Program-made: the position numbers and the translations under genes
The notes under the pieces: model-generated
Told to the model about the DNA's origin: nothing
What the model saw: only the letters and a program-made list of their open reading frames with translations
Databases searched by the model: none
Origin: an uncultured Coriobacteriia bacterium
Lineage (GTDB): Bacteria > Actinomycetota > Coriobacteriia > Coriobacteriales > QAMH01
DNA: 64,000 nucleotides
Assembly (NCBI GenBank): GCA_948466335.1
Contig: CAOKAE010000008.1
Span: 1 to 64,000 of the forward strand
Reading direction: 5' to 3'
Part shown: in pieces, positions 53,043-64,000 of the stretch
How the letters are laid out: each line of letters starts with the position of its first letter
How positions within the stretch are numbered: the stretch's first letter is position 1

Positions 53043-53448
53043 TGGCGCTCACTCCCAAGGTCGCGATGGCATCAAGCGGAATGATGATGATGTTATCGAT
53101 GATGGCGATGCCGACGCCGAAGAACACGAGGGCGCCGACGACGATGAGGCTTGCGTTGACGAGCTCGGGACGCGTGGGCCAAACCACGCGCTGCATCTCG
53201 CCCTTGACCTCTTTGCAGTAGTTGACAAAGCGACGCCAGAGGCTCGGCTTCTTGTTGGGATCGCTCTTGGCAACGGCCTTGGTGCTCTTCGCCTTCTCGG
53301 GAGCCTTGTCCTTGGAACGCGAGAGTACAGCCTTCTTCTGCGTCTGCGATTGCGCGCTTGCCTGCTGCGCAAGGTCACGTGCCGACTGAGCCTTCTGCTC
53401 CTCGGAACGTGTGTCGCGCCTGCGCTTCTTGTGTTTCTTCGTAGCCAT
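53035..53448 (-). CDS. secE: Protein translocase subunit SecE
   Basis: Essential clamp of the SecY channel. 137 aa: a long Lys/Arg/Ser-rich N-terminal half, the conserved amphipathic segment [20 protein letters not shown], and one membrane helix ([20 protein letters not shown]). The extension of about 65 residues before the core makes it longer than the usual 60-70 aa. Overlaps nusG, typical operon. Confidence 0.95.
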   Translation of the reverse strand: MATKKHKKRRRDTRSEEQKAQSARDLAQQASAQSQTQKKAVLSRSKDKAPEKAKSTKAVAKSDPNKKPSLWRRFVNYCKEVKGEMQRVVWPTRPELVNASLIVVGALVFFGVGIAIIDNIIIIPLDAIATLGVSANG

Positions 53449-53516
53449 CTTGATCCGTTCGTATAAGGCGGTTCATACCTTAAAAGAGGCCAACTGTGAA
53501 GTTGGCCGGAATAATC

Positions 53517-53593
53517 TGGCAGGCCAGGAGGGACTCGAACCCCCAACATTCGGTTTTGGAGACCGACGCTCTACCAATTGGAGCTACTGGCCT
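53517..53593 (-). tRNA. tRNA-Trp (CCA)
   Basis: Cloverleaf with acceptor AGGCCAG/CTGGCCT, anticodon loop CTCCAAA reading CCA, T arm GGGGG-TTCGAGT-CCCTC, discriminator G and an encoded 3' CCA. Located between rpmG and secE, a common place for this tRNA. Confidence 0.95.
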
Positions 53594-53646
53594 GTTTAGC
53601 TTGGTCTAGCCATTGTAGACCACTCCTGAACACTTAGCGAGTACAA

Positions 53647-53796
53647 CTAGCGAGTCTCGCGGTGCAGCGTGTGATGACCGCACCAGCGGCAGTACTTCTT
53701 CAGCTCGATGCGCTCAGGGTTGTTCTGCTTGTTCTTCTTGGTCGTGTAATTGCGGCGCTTGCAATCAGTGCAGGCCAAGGTGACCAACGTGCGCAT
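53647..53796 (-). CDS. rpmG: Ribosomal protein bL33, zinc type
   Basis: 50S protein of 49 aa: [19 protein letters not shown], then [20 protein letters not shown]. Two CxxC pairs show the zinc-binding form. The ATG at 53796 has GGAGGA upstream. Usual position between tuf and secE. Confidence 0.96.
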   Translation of the reverse strand: MRTLVTLACTDCKRRNYTTKKNKQNNPERIELKKYCRWCGHHTLHRETR

Positions 53797-53821
53797 TAAA
53801 TCCTCCTCAATCGCAGAACAC

Positions 53822-53849
53822 GGCCCGACGGTCGCAAAACCGTCGGGCC
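53822..53849 (-). terminator. Hairpin between tuf and rpmG
   Basis: Perfect 11 bp stem GGCCCGACGGT with a 6-base loop. No T-run follows, so it may attenuate and not fully end the tuf transcript before rpmG. Confidence 0.55.
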
Positions 53850-53877
53850 CGTCTGCTCATAACCTAATGGGCGCGTG

Positions 53878-55083
<1,206 letters not shown>

Positions 55084-55188
55084 CATATCCTCCTGTTTGC
55101 TGATTTGCATGCGCGCACCCGTTCCTTGGAGTGCGCGTCATTACCGGATAGTCTATACGTGCAAAGCCTCGTCGTGAGGCGAAAAACC

Positions 55189-55265
55189 TGGTAGCGGCGA
55201 TTGGATTCGAACCAATGGCAACACGGGTATGAACCGTGCGCTCTGACCAACTGAGCTACGCCGCC
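55189..55265 (-). tRNA. tRNA-Met (CAT), elongator
   Basis: Acceptor GGCGGCG/CGCCGCT, D arm GCTC-AGTTGGTCA-GAGC, anticodon stem CACGG/CCGTG with loop TTCATAC, T arm with TTCGAAT, discriminator A and encoded CCA. It lacks the three G:C pairs next to the anticodon loop that mark initiator tRNA. A CAT anticodon modified to read Ile AUA cannot be excluded. Confidence 0.9.
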
Positions 55266-55374
55266 GTTTTAACTTCGCATAGCACGTCGTCTGCGGCGTC
55301 AGTGCTGTCGTCGCTTCCTCAGTCACGGCACCAAGGCCGCTCCTTCGGAATCGCTCCGCACTTCCTTGCATCCA

Positions 55375-55475
55375 ACGCACTCTGCTCGTTCAAACCTTTT
55401 AAGCGCATCATGCGCACCTAAAAGGCTCAAAACATCATGCGTCGATATCGACGCATTCTGCTCGTTCAAACCTTT
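55375..55475. repeat. Direct repeat in the tRNA-Thr to tRNA-Met spacer
   Basis: The 25-mer beginning ACGCAYTCTGCTCGTTCAA and ending ACCTTT occurs at 55375-55399 and 55451-55475 with one difference. It resembles a duplicated spacer. No gene is visible in this 257 bp gap. Confidence 0.7.
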
Positions 55476-55522
55476 CTAATGAAAGGTCGAAGACATCATT
55501 TAGGGATGTTGAATCTGTGAAA

Positions 55523-55597
55523 TGGAGCCTGTGATCGGATTTGAACCGATGGCCTCTTCCTTACCAAGGAAGTGCTCTACCCCTGAGCTACACAGGC
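55523..55597 (-). tRNA. tRNA-Thr (GGT)
   Basis: Acceptor GCCTGTG/CACAGGC, anticodon loop TTGGTAA reading GGT, T arm TCGGTTCAAATCCGA, discriminator T and encoded CCA. Confidence 0.95.
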
Positions 55598-55602
55598 AAA
55601 GG

Positions 55603-55687
55603 TGGTGGGCGCGCATGGATTCGAACCATGGTAGGCAAAGCCAACGGGTTTACAGCCCGTCCCGATTAACCGCTCCGGCACACGCCC
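55603..55687 (-). tRNA. tRNA-Tyr (GTA)
   Basis: Class II tRNA of 85 bases with a long variable arm (TGGCTTTGCC). Acceptor GGGCGTG/CGCGCCC, anticodon loop CTGTAAA reading GTA, discriminator A, encoded CCA. Confidence 0.95.
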
Positions 55688-55850
55688 ATCTTTGTGACTC
55701 ACTAATCTGTATACGCTTTTCAAGCTGCGTGCGATGCGGTCTAGCCGCATAGCGCACGAGATGATACCGCGCACATCAGATGTTGTCAACGAAAAAGCCG
55801 CTATACCACGCGTCCGGGTGTAGCTATGCTTCTCGCTGCGCAAATGCGGC

Positions 55851-55925
55851 TGGTGCCAGCGGCAGGAATCGAACCCGCAACCCTCGGTTTACAAAACCGC
55901 TGCGCTACCGTTGCGCCACGCTGGC
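55851..55925 (-). tRNA. tRNA-Thr (TGT)
   Basis: Acceptor GCCAGCG/CGCTGGC, anticodon loop TTTGTAA reading TGT, T arm GCGGGTTCGATTCCTGC, discriminator A, encoded CCA. First gene of the tRNA-tuf run; a weak promoter (TGGGCA, about 18 bp, TACACT) lies just upstream on the minus strand. Confidence 0.94.
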
Positions 55926-56010
55926 AAAACCGCGTCCGGCAGTGTATCAGAAAAGAAACGGGTTTGCCCAGTGAGTTTGCTTCGCGAGCTAGACGTCCCA
56001 GACGGACGCT

Positions 56011-56547
56011 CTATGCATCCCCGCGTACGATGGCCTCGAGTTTTGCGCGCGTCTCGGCATCGAGGCGATCGGCGATGGTGCGCTTCTCGCTGGCGGCACG
56101 CTGAGCAAGGCCGCGGCGCTCGTCCTCGACATCAATGCTATCCGCGGTGAAGGCAAGCGTTGACAAGGTCGCCACGCCTCCGCCAAAGACCGTTGCCTGG
56201 ATGGTGAAATCCGACGAAACAACCACAACTTCGAAGCCCTTTTCGCGCGCATCGTGCGCAAGCCGCTCGATGACGCTGTCGGCGCTCACGCCTGCGGGCG
56301 AGAAGATGACGTCGATACCCGCCTTGCGCGTGGGCGCTCCCGTCGATTCGGGATTGCCGGCGGCATCGAAGACGACCGTGCACCGTTCGTAGTGCTCCTG
56401 CGCAAGCTGCACCGCATCGTTGATGAGCGCCTCGCGGGCCTTGTTCCAACCCTCCCCGCTCTCGTAATCGGCGCCCAAATGCGCGTAGCGCTCGTTGTTG
56501 CGAATGACGTTATAGCCGTCGACGATCAGGACTTGGCGGCGTTGCAT
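56011..56547 (-). CDS. NYN-domain ribonuclease Rae1/YacP family
   Basis: Predicted PIN-like endoribonuclease; the Bacillus member (Rae1) cuts mRNA in the ribosomal A site. 178 aa. LIVDGYNVIRNNE carries the first catalytic Asp; VVFDAAGNPES and VVVVSSDFTIQ hold further acidic and nucleotide-site residues. It overlaps the end of rlmB by about 20 bp, as in the Bacillus yacO-yacP pair. An ATG four codons upstream (56559) is an alternative start. Confidence 0.88.
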   Translation of the reverse strand: MQRRQVLIVDGYNVIRNNERYAHLGADYESGEGWNKAREALINDAVQLAQEHYERCTVVFDAAGNPESTGAPTRKAGIDVIFSPAGVSADSVIERLAHDAREKGFEVVVVSSDFTIQATVFGGGVATLSTLAFTADSIDVEDERRGLAQRAASEKRTIADRLDAETRAKLEAIVRGDA

Positions 56548-57272
56548 TGCCTCATCCATTCGTAGGCCAGTGCGGTGGTGGCTTGCGCGACGTTGAGCGA
56601 CTCGACGTGGCCAGCCTGCGGTAGGCAGACGAGCATGTCGCAGGTCTCGCGCGTGAGGCGGGCAAGTCCCGCATCCTCCGAACCCATGACGAGCACGATG
56701 CGGCCCGAAAGCGGCGCATCCCAGAGCAGCGTCTTGGCATGCTCGCTCGCGCCGATGACCCAAAAGCCCTCCTCCTTGAGGCGCTCGAAGCTCTTGACGA
56801 GGTTGGCCTCCTGCGCGATGGGCACGTGCGCGACCGCACCGGCCGAGGTCTTGTACGTCGCCGTGGTCACGCGTGCGCAGCGGCGGTTGGGAATGAGCAC
56901 GCCCGCCGCGCCGACCACGTCGGCGGTGCGCACGATGGCGCCGAAATTGCCGGCATCGGTTATGTGGTCGCAGGCGATAATGAGCGCGTTGGCGGCGTCG
57001 CTCGCACGATCGACGAGCTGACGCAGGCCCACGTATTCGTATGGTTTGACCTGCGCGACGATGCCCTGGTGGGCGCCATGGGACGAATGGGCGTCGAGCT
57101 CCTTGGCCGTCGCGCGCTCGATGCGGATGCCGTCTGCCTGCGCGCGGGCAAGCAGCTTGGAAGCGCGCTTGTCGCGAAAGGCCGCATCGTTTGCGTAGAC
57201 GGCCTGAATGGGAACGCCCGCGTCAAGGGCCTCCGCAAGGGCATGGCGTCCCTCGAGGTGCTCACTCTCCAT
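56526..57272 (-). CDS. rlmB: 23S rRNA 2'-O-methyltransferase, RlmB/TrmH family
   Basis: SPOUT-class methyltransferase; RlmB methylates G2251 of 23S rRNA. 248 aa: an N-terminal substrate-binding domain (LEGRHALAEALDAGVPIQAV, SSHGAHQGIVAQVKPYEY), then knot motifs ACDHITDAGNFGAIVRTAD, IVLVMGSEDAGLARLTRETC and ESLNVAQATTALAYEW. The ATG at 57272 overlaps cysS by 11 bp; the frame is open further upstream but unrelated. Could act on a different rRNA or tRNA site. Confidence 0.9.
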   Translation of the reverse strand: MESEHLEGRHALAEALDAGVPIQAVYANDAAFRDKRASKLLARAQADGIRIERATAKELDAHSSHGAHQGIVAQVKPYEYVGLRQLVDRASDAANALIIACDHITDAGNFGAIVRTADVVGAAGVLIPNRRCARVTTATYKTSAGAVAHVPIAQEANLVKSFERLKEEGFWVIGASEHAKTLLWDAPLSGRIVLVMGSEDAGLARLTRETCDMLVCLPQAGHVESLNVAQATTALAYEWMRQCNAAKS

Positions 57273-58734
57273 AGCTGACCCGCGCTCCGTTGGGGGTGTC
57301 CTCGATGGTGAAGCCGAGCGCGGCAAGGCCGTCGCGCACGGCATCGGCGAGCGCCCAGTTCTTCTCGGCACGGGCCTGCGCGCGAGCCTCGAGCAGGGCA
57401 TCGGCGGCGGCGTGCGGATCGTCTCCCGCATAGCCGCAGGTCTCGGCTGCCAGTTCACAGACTTCCGTCGGCCATTCATCGGCACCTTCGTCGGGCATCG
57501 CGATGCCCAGCACGCCGACGAGCTCCTCTATGGCGTCCGCGCTCAGGAGCGCTGCCTCACGGGCGGCCGCATCCATATGGTCGTGCTGTTCGATGAAACG
57601 ATTGCACTCGTTGGCAAACGAGAAGATCGCGGCCAGACCGCCGGCCGTGTTGAAGTCATCGTCCATCGCCTCGACGAAATCGGCGCGCATGGCCTCGCGG
57701 GCCTTGTCGATACCGGTGCTATCCGACTGCTCGCCTTCGGCGGCATGCTCGGCTGCCCAGCGCAGGTTGCGCACCGTTGCGCACAGATGGCCGTACGAGG
57801 TGTCCGCCTCGGCCAGGCGCGCGTCGGAGAAATCGAGCGGCGAACGGTAGTGCGTCTGAAGCATGAGCAGCCGCAGCGCGTTGGGATTGCAGCTGTCGAG
57901 CACGTCCTTGAGCAGCAGGAAATTGCCGAGGCTCTTCGACATCTTCTCGGAGTTGATGCGCAGCATGCCCGAATGCATCCAGTAATGCACGAAACTCTCG
58001 TCATAGGCGGCTTCGGTCTGGGCCTTCTCGTTTTCGTGATGGGGAAAGACGAGGTCGGAGCCACCGCCGTGAATGTCGAGCGGCACGCCGAGGTATTTCT
58101 GCGACATGGCCGAGCACTCCAGGTGCCAACCCGGACGGCCCTCGCCCCACGGCGACGTCCAGTGCGGCTCTCCCGGCTTGGCAGCCTTCCACAACGCGAA
58201 GTCGAGCGGGTCGCGCTTGCGCTCGTCCACATCGACGCGGGCACCGCTCTGCAGGTCGTCGATGTTGCGACCGGACAGCTCGCCGTACTTGGAAAACGAA
58301 CGCACCGAAAAGTACACGTCGCCATCGACCTCGTAGGCGTGACCACGGTCGATGAGACGTTGCACGAGCTCGATCATCTCGGGGATTTCCTGCGTGGCGC
58401 GCGGACGCACGTCGGGGTCATCGATGCCGAAAGTGTGCATGTTGTCGATGAAGGCCTCGGTGTAGAACGCGGCGATTTCCTCGGGCGTCTTGCCCTCCTC
58501 GGCCGCACGCTTGATGATCTTATCGTCGACGTCGGTGATGTTCTGGACGAAGGCGACTTCGTAACCGCGATATTTCAGGTACTTGCGCACCACGTCGAAG
58601 ATGAGGAAGGTGCGCGCGTTGCCGATGTGGATGTAGTTGTAGACCGTGGGGCCACATGCGTACATCGCCACCTTGCCCGGCTCGTGGGTGACGAGCTCCT
58701 CTTTGCGGCGGGTCGCGGTGTTGTAGATCTGCAT
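57262..58734 (-). CDS. cysS: Cysteinyl-tRNA synthetase
   Basis: Charges tRNA-Cys. 490 aa class I synthetase: HIGNART is the HIGH motif and KMSKSLGNF the KMSKS loop. Zinc ligands are expected at Cys27 (ACGPTVYNY), Cys in GWHLECSAMS and His/Glu in FPHHENEKAQ. Lies between ispF and rlmB. The mini-ribonuclease III gene (mrnC) found after cysS in Bacillus is missing. Confidence 0.97.
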   Translation of the reverse strand: MQIYNTATRRKEELVTHEPGKVAMYACGPTVYNYIHIGNARTFLIFDVVRKYLKYRGYEVAFVQNITDVDDKIIKRAAEEGKTPEEIAAFYTEAFIDNMHTFGIDDPDVRPRATQEIPEMIELVQRLIDRGHAYEVDGDVYFSVRSFSKYGELSGRNIDDLQSGARVDVDERKRDPLDFALWKAAKPGEPHWTSPWGEGRPGWHLECSAMSQKYLGVPLDIHGGGSDLVFPHHENEKAQTEAAYDESFVHYWMHSGMLRINSEKMSKSLGNFLLLKDVLDSCNPNALRLLMLQTHYRSPLDFSDARLAEADTSYGHLCATVRNLRWAAEHAAEGEQSDSTGIDKAREAMRADFVEAMDDDFNTAGGLAAIFSFANECNRFIEQHDHMDAAAREAALLSADAIEELVGVLGIAMPDEGADEWPTEVCELAAETCGYAGDDPHAAADALLEARAQARAEKNWALADAVRDGLAALGFTIEDTPNGARVSYGE

Positions 58735-58781
58735 GTTGGCTCCTCAGACGAACGTGCGCGTACGTCCCAGCATCTTAGCAT

Positions 58782-58852
58782 GATGTGTAAAAGGGTCAGG
58801 GCCAATTACACATCATGCATATGTGTAATTGGCCCTGACCCTTTTACACATC
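58782..58852. repeat. Perfect 32 bp inverted repeat at the ispF stop
   Basis: Two exact 32-base arms (each beginning or ending GATGTGTAAAAGGGTCAGGG) flank a 7-base loop. The right arm overlaps the last codons and the stop of ispF. Unusually long and free of mismatches. Confidence 0.92.
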
Positions 58853-59320
58853 CGAAAGCAGGCAGACGGCCTGGGCCGATGCGCCCTCGCCACGGCCCTC
58901 GTAGCCCAGGTGCTCGGTCGTCGTGGCCTTGACGCCCACGTTCTCGGCGTCGATGGACAGGGCGGCAGCGATATTCGCGCGCATCTGCTCGCGGTACGGG
59001 GACATCTTGGGCTCCTGGAGCATGACGACCGAATCGATGTCGTCGATGGCATAGCCCTGCTCGCGCGCGAGCTGTCCCACGTGCTCGAGCAGCTTGAGGG
59101 AATCGGCGTCCTTGTACGCGGGATCGGTGTCCGGAAAGAGTTTACCGATGTCACCGGCGCGCATTGCCCCGACAATCGCGTCCATAATGGCGTGCACGAG
59201 CACGTCGGCATCCGAATGACCGTCGAGGCCCTTCTCGTAGGGAATCTCGACGCCGCCGAGGATGAGCTTGCGGCCCTCGGCAAACGCATGCACGTCATAT
59301 CCCAAACCGATTCGATACAT
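58844..59320 (-). CDS. ispF: 2-C-methyl-D-erythritol 2,4-cyclodiphosphate synthase
   Basis: Fifth enzyme of the MEP isoprenoid pathway; forms the cyclic diphosphate and releases CMP. 158 aa: zinc ligands Asp9 and His11 (GYDVHAF) and His43 (VLVHAI); GHSDADV and the C-terminal [20 protein letters not shown]. The final residues SDV and the stop codon lie in a perfect palindrome. 133 bp after ispD. Confidence 0.97.
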   Translation of the reverse strand: MYRIGLGYDVHAFAEGRKLILGGVEIPYEKGLDGHSDADVLVHAIMDAIVGAMRAGDIGKLFPDTDPAYKDADSLKLLEHVGQLAREQGYAIDDIDSVVMLQEPKMSPYREQMRANIAAALSIDAENVGVKATTTEHLGYEGRGEGASAQAVCLLSDV

Positions 59321-59367
59321 GAATACCTCAATTCAAAAAACACGTTCATCATACAAATACGCGGAGG

Positions 59368-59457
59368 ATGAGGTGCGCAAGATTGGCATGAAGCGGGAGG
59401 CGACGCGTATTAGACATACGCGAGCCTGCCGGTGAATGACAAGATTGCGTGCCTCAT
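59368..59457. repeat. Large imperfect palindrome overlapping ispD stop
   Basis: 90 bp. Ends ATGAGG and CCTCAT, apex CGCGTAT-TAGAC-ATACGCG, arms with GCAAGATTGGCA and GACAAGATTGCG. It covers the ispD stop codon. Fourth member of the family at rplX, rplA and rplK. Confidence 0.8.
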
Positions 59458-60317
59458 TCTTCGCGCTGTGCGACGCGGGCCGATAGAGCCGCTACGACTG
59501 GGCCCACGTCTTCCGGAACCGTGAGCTTGATGTTGTCTCGGGGCCCGTTGAACATGGCGACGCGGCCACCGATGCGCTCGACGAGCGACGAATCGTCCGT
59601 GCCCAGAAAACCATCGAACATGGCCGCCTTGTAGGCACGTCTGAATATATCGGCACGGAAGAGCTGCGGCGTCTGGGCCACCCAGAACATGCTGCGGTCG
59701 GGCGTGGCGCTAATCAGGCGATCGTTCACGATCTTGAGCGTGTCAACGGACGGATGACCCACCACGATGCCGTCGATGTCGAGATTGCCCTTGAGGTGGT
59801 TGATGGCATGCGCGATGATCTCGGGCGTGATGAGCGGACGGGCGCCGTCGTGCACGGCGACGATCTCGTAGTCCTTCGTAAGCGCCTCAAAGCCGTTCAT
59901 GGCGGATTCCTGGCGCTCGTCGCCGGAGGGTGCGAACTCGATGGGGGTCACGAACGGGTACGGGTCGATGGCCTTGCGGCAGTATTCCGCCTGGCGCTCC
60001 TCGGGGCACACGATAACTATGACGCCCACGTCGGGCACGGCATCGAAGGCCTCGGCCGACCAGGTGAGGACCGGCTTGCCAAGCACCTCGAAGAGCTGCT
60101 TGCCGCCCGGATTGCGGAAGCGCTCGCCTTCGCCACCAGCGACGATGATCGCGGCAGTCGAGGGGTTCTTGGAGACGTGGCCGGCAAGCAGGCTGCTCGC
60201 GTTTTCAAGCGTGTTGATCTGGTGCACGTACAGGTCGACCTCTGCGGGCGTGAGGGCCGCCGAAACGGAAATCGGGTCGATACCCACCTCGACCAGGTCC
60301 TTCGTATCGTCAGCCAT
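59454..60317 (-). CDS. ispD: 2-C-methyl-D-erythritol 4-phosphate cytidylyltransferase
   Basis: Third enzyme of the MEP pathway, making CDP-ME from MEP and CTP. The catalytic core starts near residue 54 with STAAIIVAGGEGERF and GGKQLFEVLGKPVL; VAVHDGARPLITPEIIAHAI and DRSMFWVAQTPQLFRADIF follow. The 287 aa include an N-terminal extension of about 50 residues (ADDTKDLVEVGIDPISVSA) not seen in standard IspD. Next to ispF, as usual. Confidence 0.94.
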   Translation of the reverse strand: MADDTKDLVEVGIDPISVSAALTPAEVDLYVHQINTLENASSLLAGHVSKNPSTAAIIVAGGEGERFRNPGGKQLFEVLGKPVLTWSAEAFDAVPDVGVIVIVCPEERQAEYCRKAIDPYPFVTPIEFAPSGDERQESAMNGFEALTKDYEIVAVHDGARPLITPEIIAHAINHLKGNLDIDGIVVGHPSVDTLKIVNDRLISATPDRSMFWVAQTPQLFRADIFRRAYKAAMFDGFLGTDDSSLVERIGGRVAMFNGPRDNIKLTVPEDVGPVVAALSARVAQREE

Positions 60318-60341
60318 GGGTCCTCCTTGCCTTGCCCGATG

Positions 60342-60887
60342 CTATGCGTCCGGTGACTCGGCGTTCTGCAGCGCGATGAGCCGGTTGATTTCGTGATCGA
60401 TGGACTCGCGTGCGTTCTGCAGCGCCAAGATCATGGACTCGAGCTGCGAGAACGACTTGAGGGGCCGGCCGAGCGTCTTGCTCTCGCCGCCAAAGTAGAG
60501 ATCGATGACGTTGCGACGCTGCGAGACGGTGATGGCGACGGTATCGGTCTGCGCGCACATGCGCATGGCGGTGCGATGGCGCATGCCTGTCTCCTTGGTC
60601 TCGTATTCCATCGTGGGAGACAGGTGAACGTTGGCGCGGACGATGCGGCGCGCATGGGAGTCGAGCAGAATCGCGCCGTCCATCTTCGAGAGCTCGAAGA
60701 GGCGATTGGGAGTGAAGGCGACGTCGATCTCGAAGCCACCGTCACCGAGTGCGAGGACGGCGTCGAGGTCGCCAATGCAGATGAGGGCGCCGTTATCGGC
60801 CGAAAGAATCATATCGAGGGCGATGCGCAGGTCAGTGCCGGGAGCGACCATCTCCATGACGTCGTCCATGCTCTGAATGACACCCAT
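60342..60887 (-). CDS. DisA-type diadenylate cyclase lacking the DNA-binding domain
   Basis: Predicted c-di-AMP synthase. 181 aa. The DAC-domain catalytic motifs are present: DGA (SKMDGAILLDSHAR) and RHRTA (GMRHRTAMRMCAQT). Full DisA has about 350 residues with a linker and helix-hairpin-helix DNA-scanning domain; here the protein ends just after the cyclase domain (INRLIALQNAESPDA). The start at 60887 (MGVIQSMDDVME) has GAGAGG upstream. Position between clpC and ispD matches disA in Bacillus, so it is probably a shortened disA. Confidence 0.85.
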   Translation of the reverse strand: MGVIQSMDDVMEMVAPGTDLRIALDMILSADNGALICIGDLDAVLALGDGGFEIDVAFTPNRLFELSKMDGAILLDSHARRIVRANVHLSPTMEYETKETGMRHRTAMRMCAQTDTVAITVSQRRNVIDLYFGGESKTLGRPLKSFSQLESMILALQNARESIDHEINRLIALQNAESPDA

Positions 60888-60948
60888 GAAGCCCTCTCCC
60901 CTCGTCGCAAATCCTGGGTCAATCATAACACGCTATAAAAAGCTTCAC

Positions 60949-61077
60949 TGTCATTTCGACCGAAGCCGCCGATAGGCGGCGAATTAAGATCGAGATTTCT
61001 CGACTCCGGGGCCTTCGGCCCCTCCGCTCGAAATGACAGGAGAGAGGCCAGCTACGTTCGCTTCGCTCGAAATGACA
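60949..61077. repeat. TGTCATTTCGA...TCGAAATGACA intergenic element
   Basis: TGTCATTTCGA at 60949-60959 is mirrored by TCGAAATGACA at 61028-61038 and again at 61067-61077. Between the first two are nested dyads (GCCGCCGATAGGCGGC and GGGGCCTTCGGCCCC). The shape is that of REP-like mobile palindromes found in many genomes. It fills the clpC-disA gap. Confidence 0.75.
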
Positions 61078-61119
61078 GGAAGGGCGACCGAATGCCGCCC
61101 CTCCCATTCATTGTCGCGC

Positions 61120-63672
<2,553 letters not shown>

Positions 63673-63777
63673 ACGCGGAAGCCTCCTCGAAAAGAGAGCG
63701 ATGGTCTTCCCAGTATAGACATGGAGTCAAGAATAGCGATGACAAGACGATGACGAGTATCCAACGCCCGAGCGACG

Positions 63778-63999
63778 CTACAGCAGCCCCTTCAGGTACG
63801 CGATGATGTCGGCGGACTCGAGCATGGGCTTGCCGTCAATGACCAGGCACGGCGATTGCGTCGTGCCGTTCATGTCGAGAAGCTCCTGGCGATGCTGCGG
63901 GTCGGTCGAGTTGACGGTTTCGATCTGGATATCGTTGGCCGTCATGAAGTCGAGGACCCTATGGCAAAACGGACAGCCGGGCTTGCAATACAGAACCAT
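63778..63999 (-). CDS. Glutaredoxin-like protein, possibly incomplete at the 5' end
   Basis: Thioredoxin-fold redox protein, 73 aa visible: VLYCKPGCPFCHRVLDFM has the CPFC active site at residues 9-12; NGTTQSPCLVIDGKPMLES holds the cis-proline-like region, followed by SADIIAYLKGLL. The ATG is only one base from the window edge, so the true start may lie outside. Likely reduces a cytoplasmic disulfide or mixed thiol. Confidence 0.8.
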   Translation of the reverse strand: MVLYCKPGCPFCHRVLDFMTANDIQIETVNSTDPQHRQELLDMNGTTQSPCLVIDGKPMLESADIIAYLKGLL

Positions 64000-64000
64000 G

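Overview
The window is high-GC bacterial chromosome, almost all of it read leftward (minus strand). It holds the conserved translation and transcription block of a Gram-positive-type genome. The gene order clpC, a disA-like gene, ispD, ispF, cysS, rlmB, rae1/yacP, tRNAs, tuf, rpmG, tRNA-Trp, secE, nusG, rplK, rplA resembles the Bacillus clpC-to-rplK region. It is followed by rplJL, rpoBC, the str genes and the S10-spc-alpha genes. Several traits point to class Coriobacteriia (Actinomycetota), probably near Eggerthellaceae: zinc-type S14, L33, L36 and adenylate kinase, a membrane-embedded LuxR regulator beside molybdopterin oxidoreductases, and an Rpn-family gene. The taxonomic placement is inference.

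Layout from right to left: a glutaredoxin-like gene at the right edge; clpC; a diadenylate cyclase that has only its catalytic domain; ispD-ispF-cysS-rlmB-rae1; four tRNAs (Thr-TGT, Tyr, Thr-GGT, Met); tuf; rpmG; tRNA-Trp; secE-nusG; rplK-rplA. A 3.8 kb accessory insert (LysR regulator, OFA-type transporter, Rpn-family protein) separates rplA from rplJL. A second insert of about 12.7 kb separates rplL from rpoB. It carries a two-domain polyphosphate kinase 2, a YfcE-type phosphoesterase, an Rpn remnant, and a seven-gene cluster: MFS transporter, two molybdopterin oxidoreductases each paired with a 4Fe-4S protein, a SlyD-like prolyl isomerase and a membrane LuxR regulator. After rpoBC come rpsL, rpsG, fusA and rpsJ, then a terminator. 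A third insert of about 4 kb holds an InlB-repeat membrane protein gene broken at a run of ten G, a zinc-ribbon/YbjQ protein and a HigBA-like toxin-antitoxin pair, and it separates rpsJ from rplC. From rplC the S10, spc and alpha genes run without foreign genes to rplQ, an ecfT without its ATPase genes, and truA.

The core genes make ribosomes, elongation factors, RNA polymerase and the Sec channel. Visible control elements are an L10 leader with its promoter ahead of rplJL, an L1-type binding motif ahead of rplA, consensus-like promoters ahead of rpoB, rpsL and the toxin-antitoxin pair, and terminator hairpins between transcription units. The accessory genes are the main novelty. The molybdoenzyme cluster looks like a soluble, regulated system for importing and chemically changing an unknown substrate. 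Dispersed repeats also stand out: a family of roughly 100 bp palindromes abutting the stop codons of rplX, rplA, rplK and ispD; a second repeat upstream of both Rpn loci and the toxin-antitoxin operon; and several long hairpins, including a perfect 32 bp inverted repeat that supplies the stop codon of ispF. Bases 1-70 lie downstream of truA and are a G/C-rich stretch in which I see no gene.
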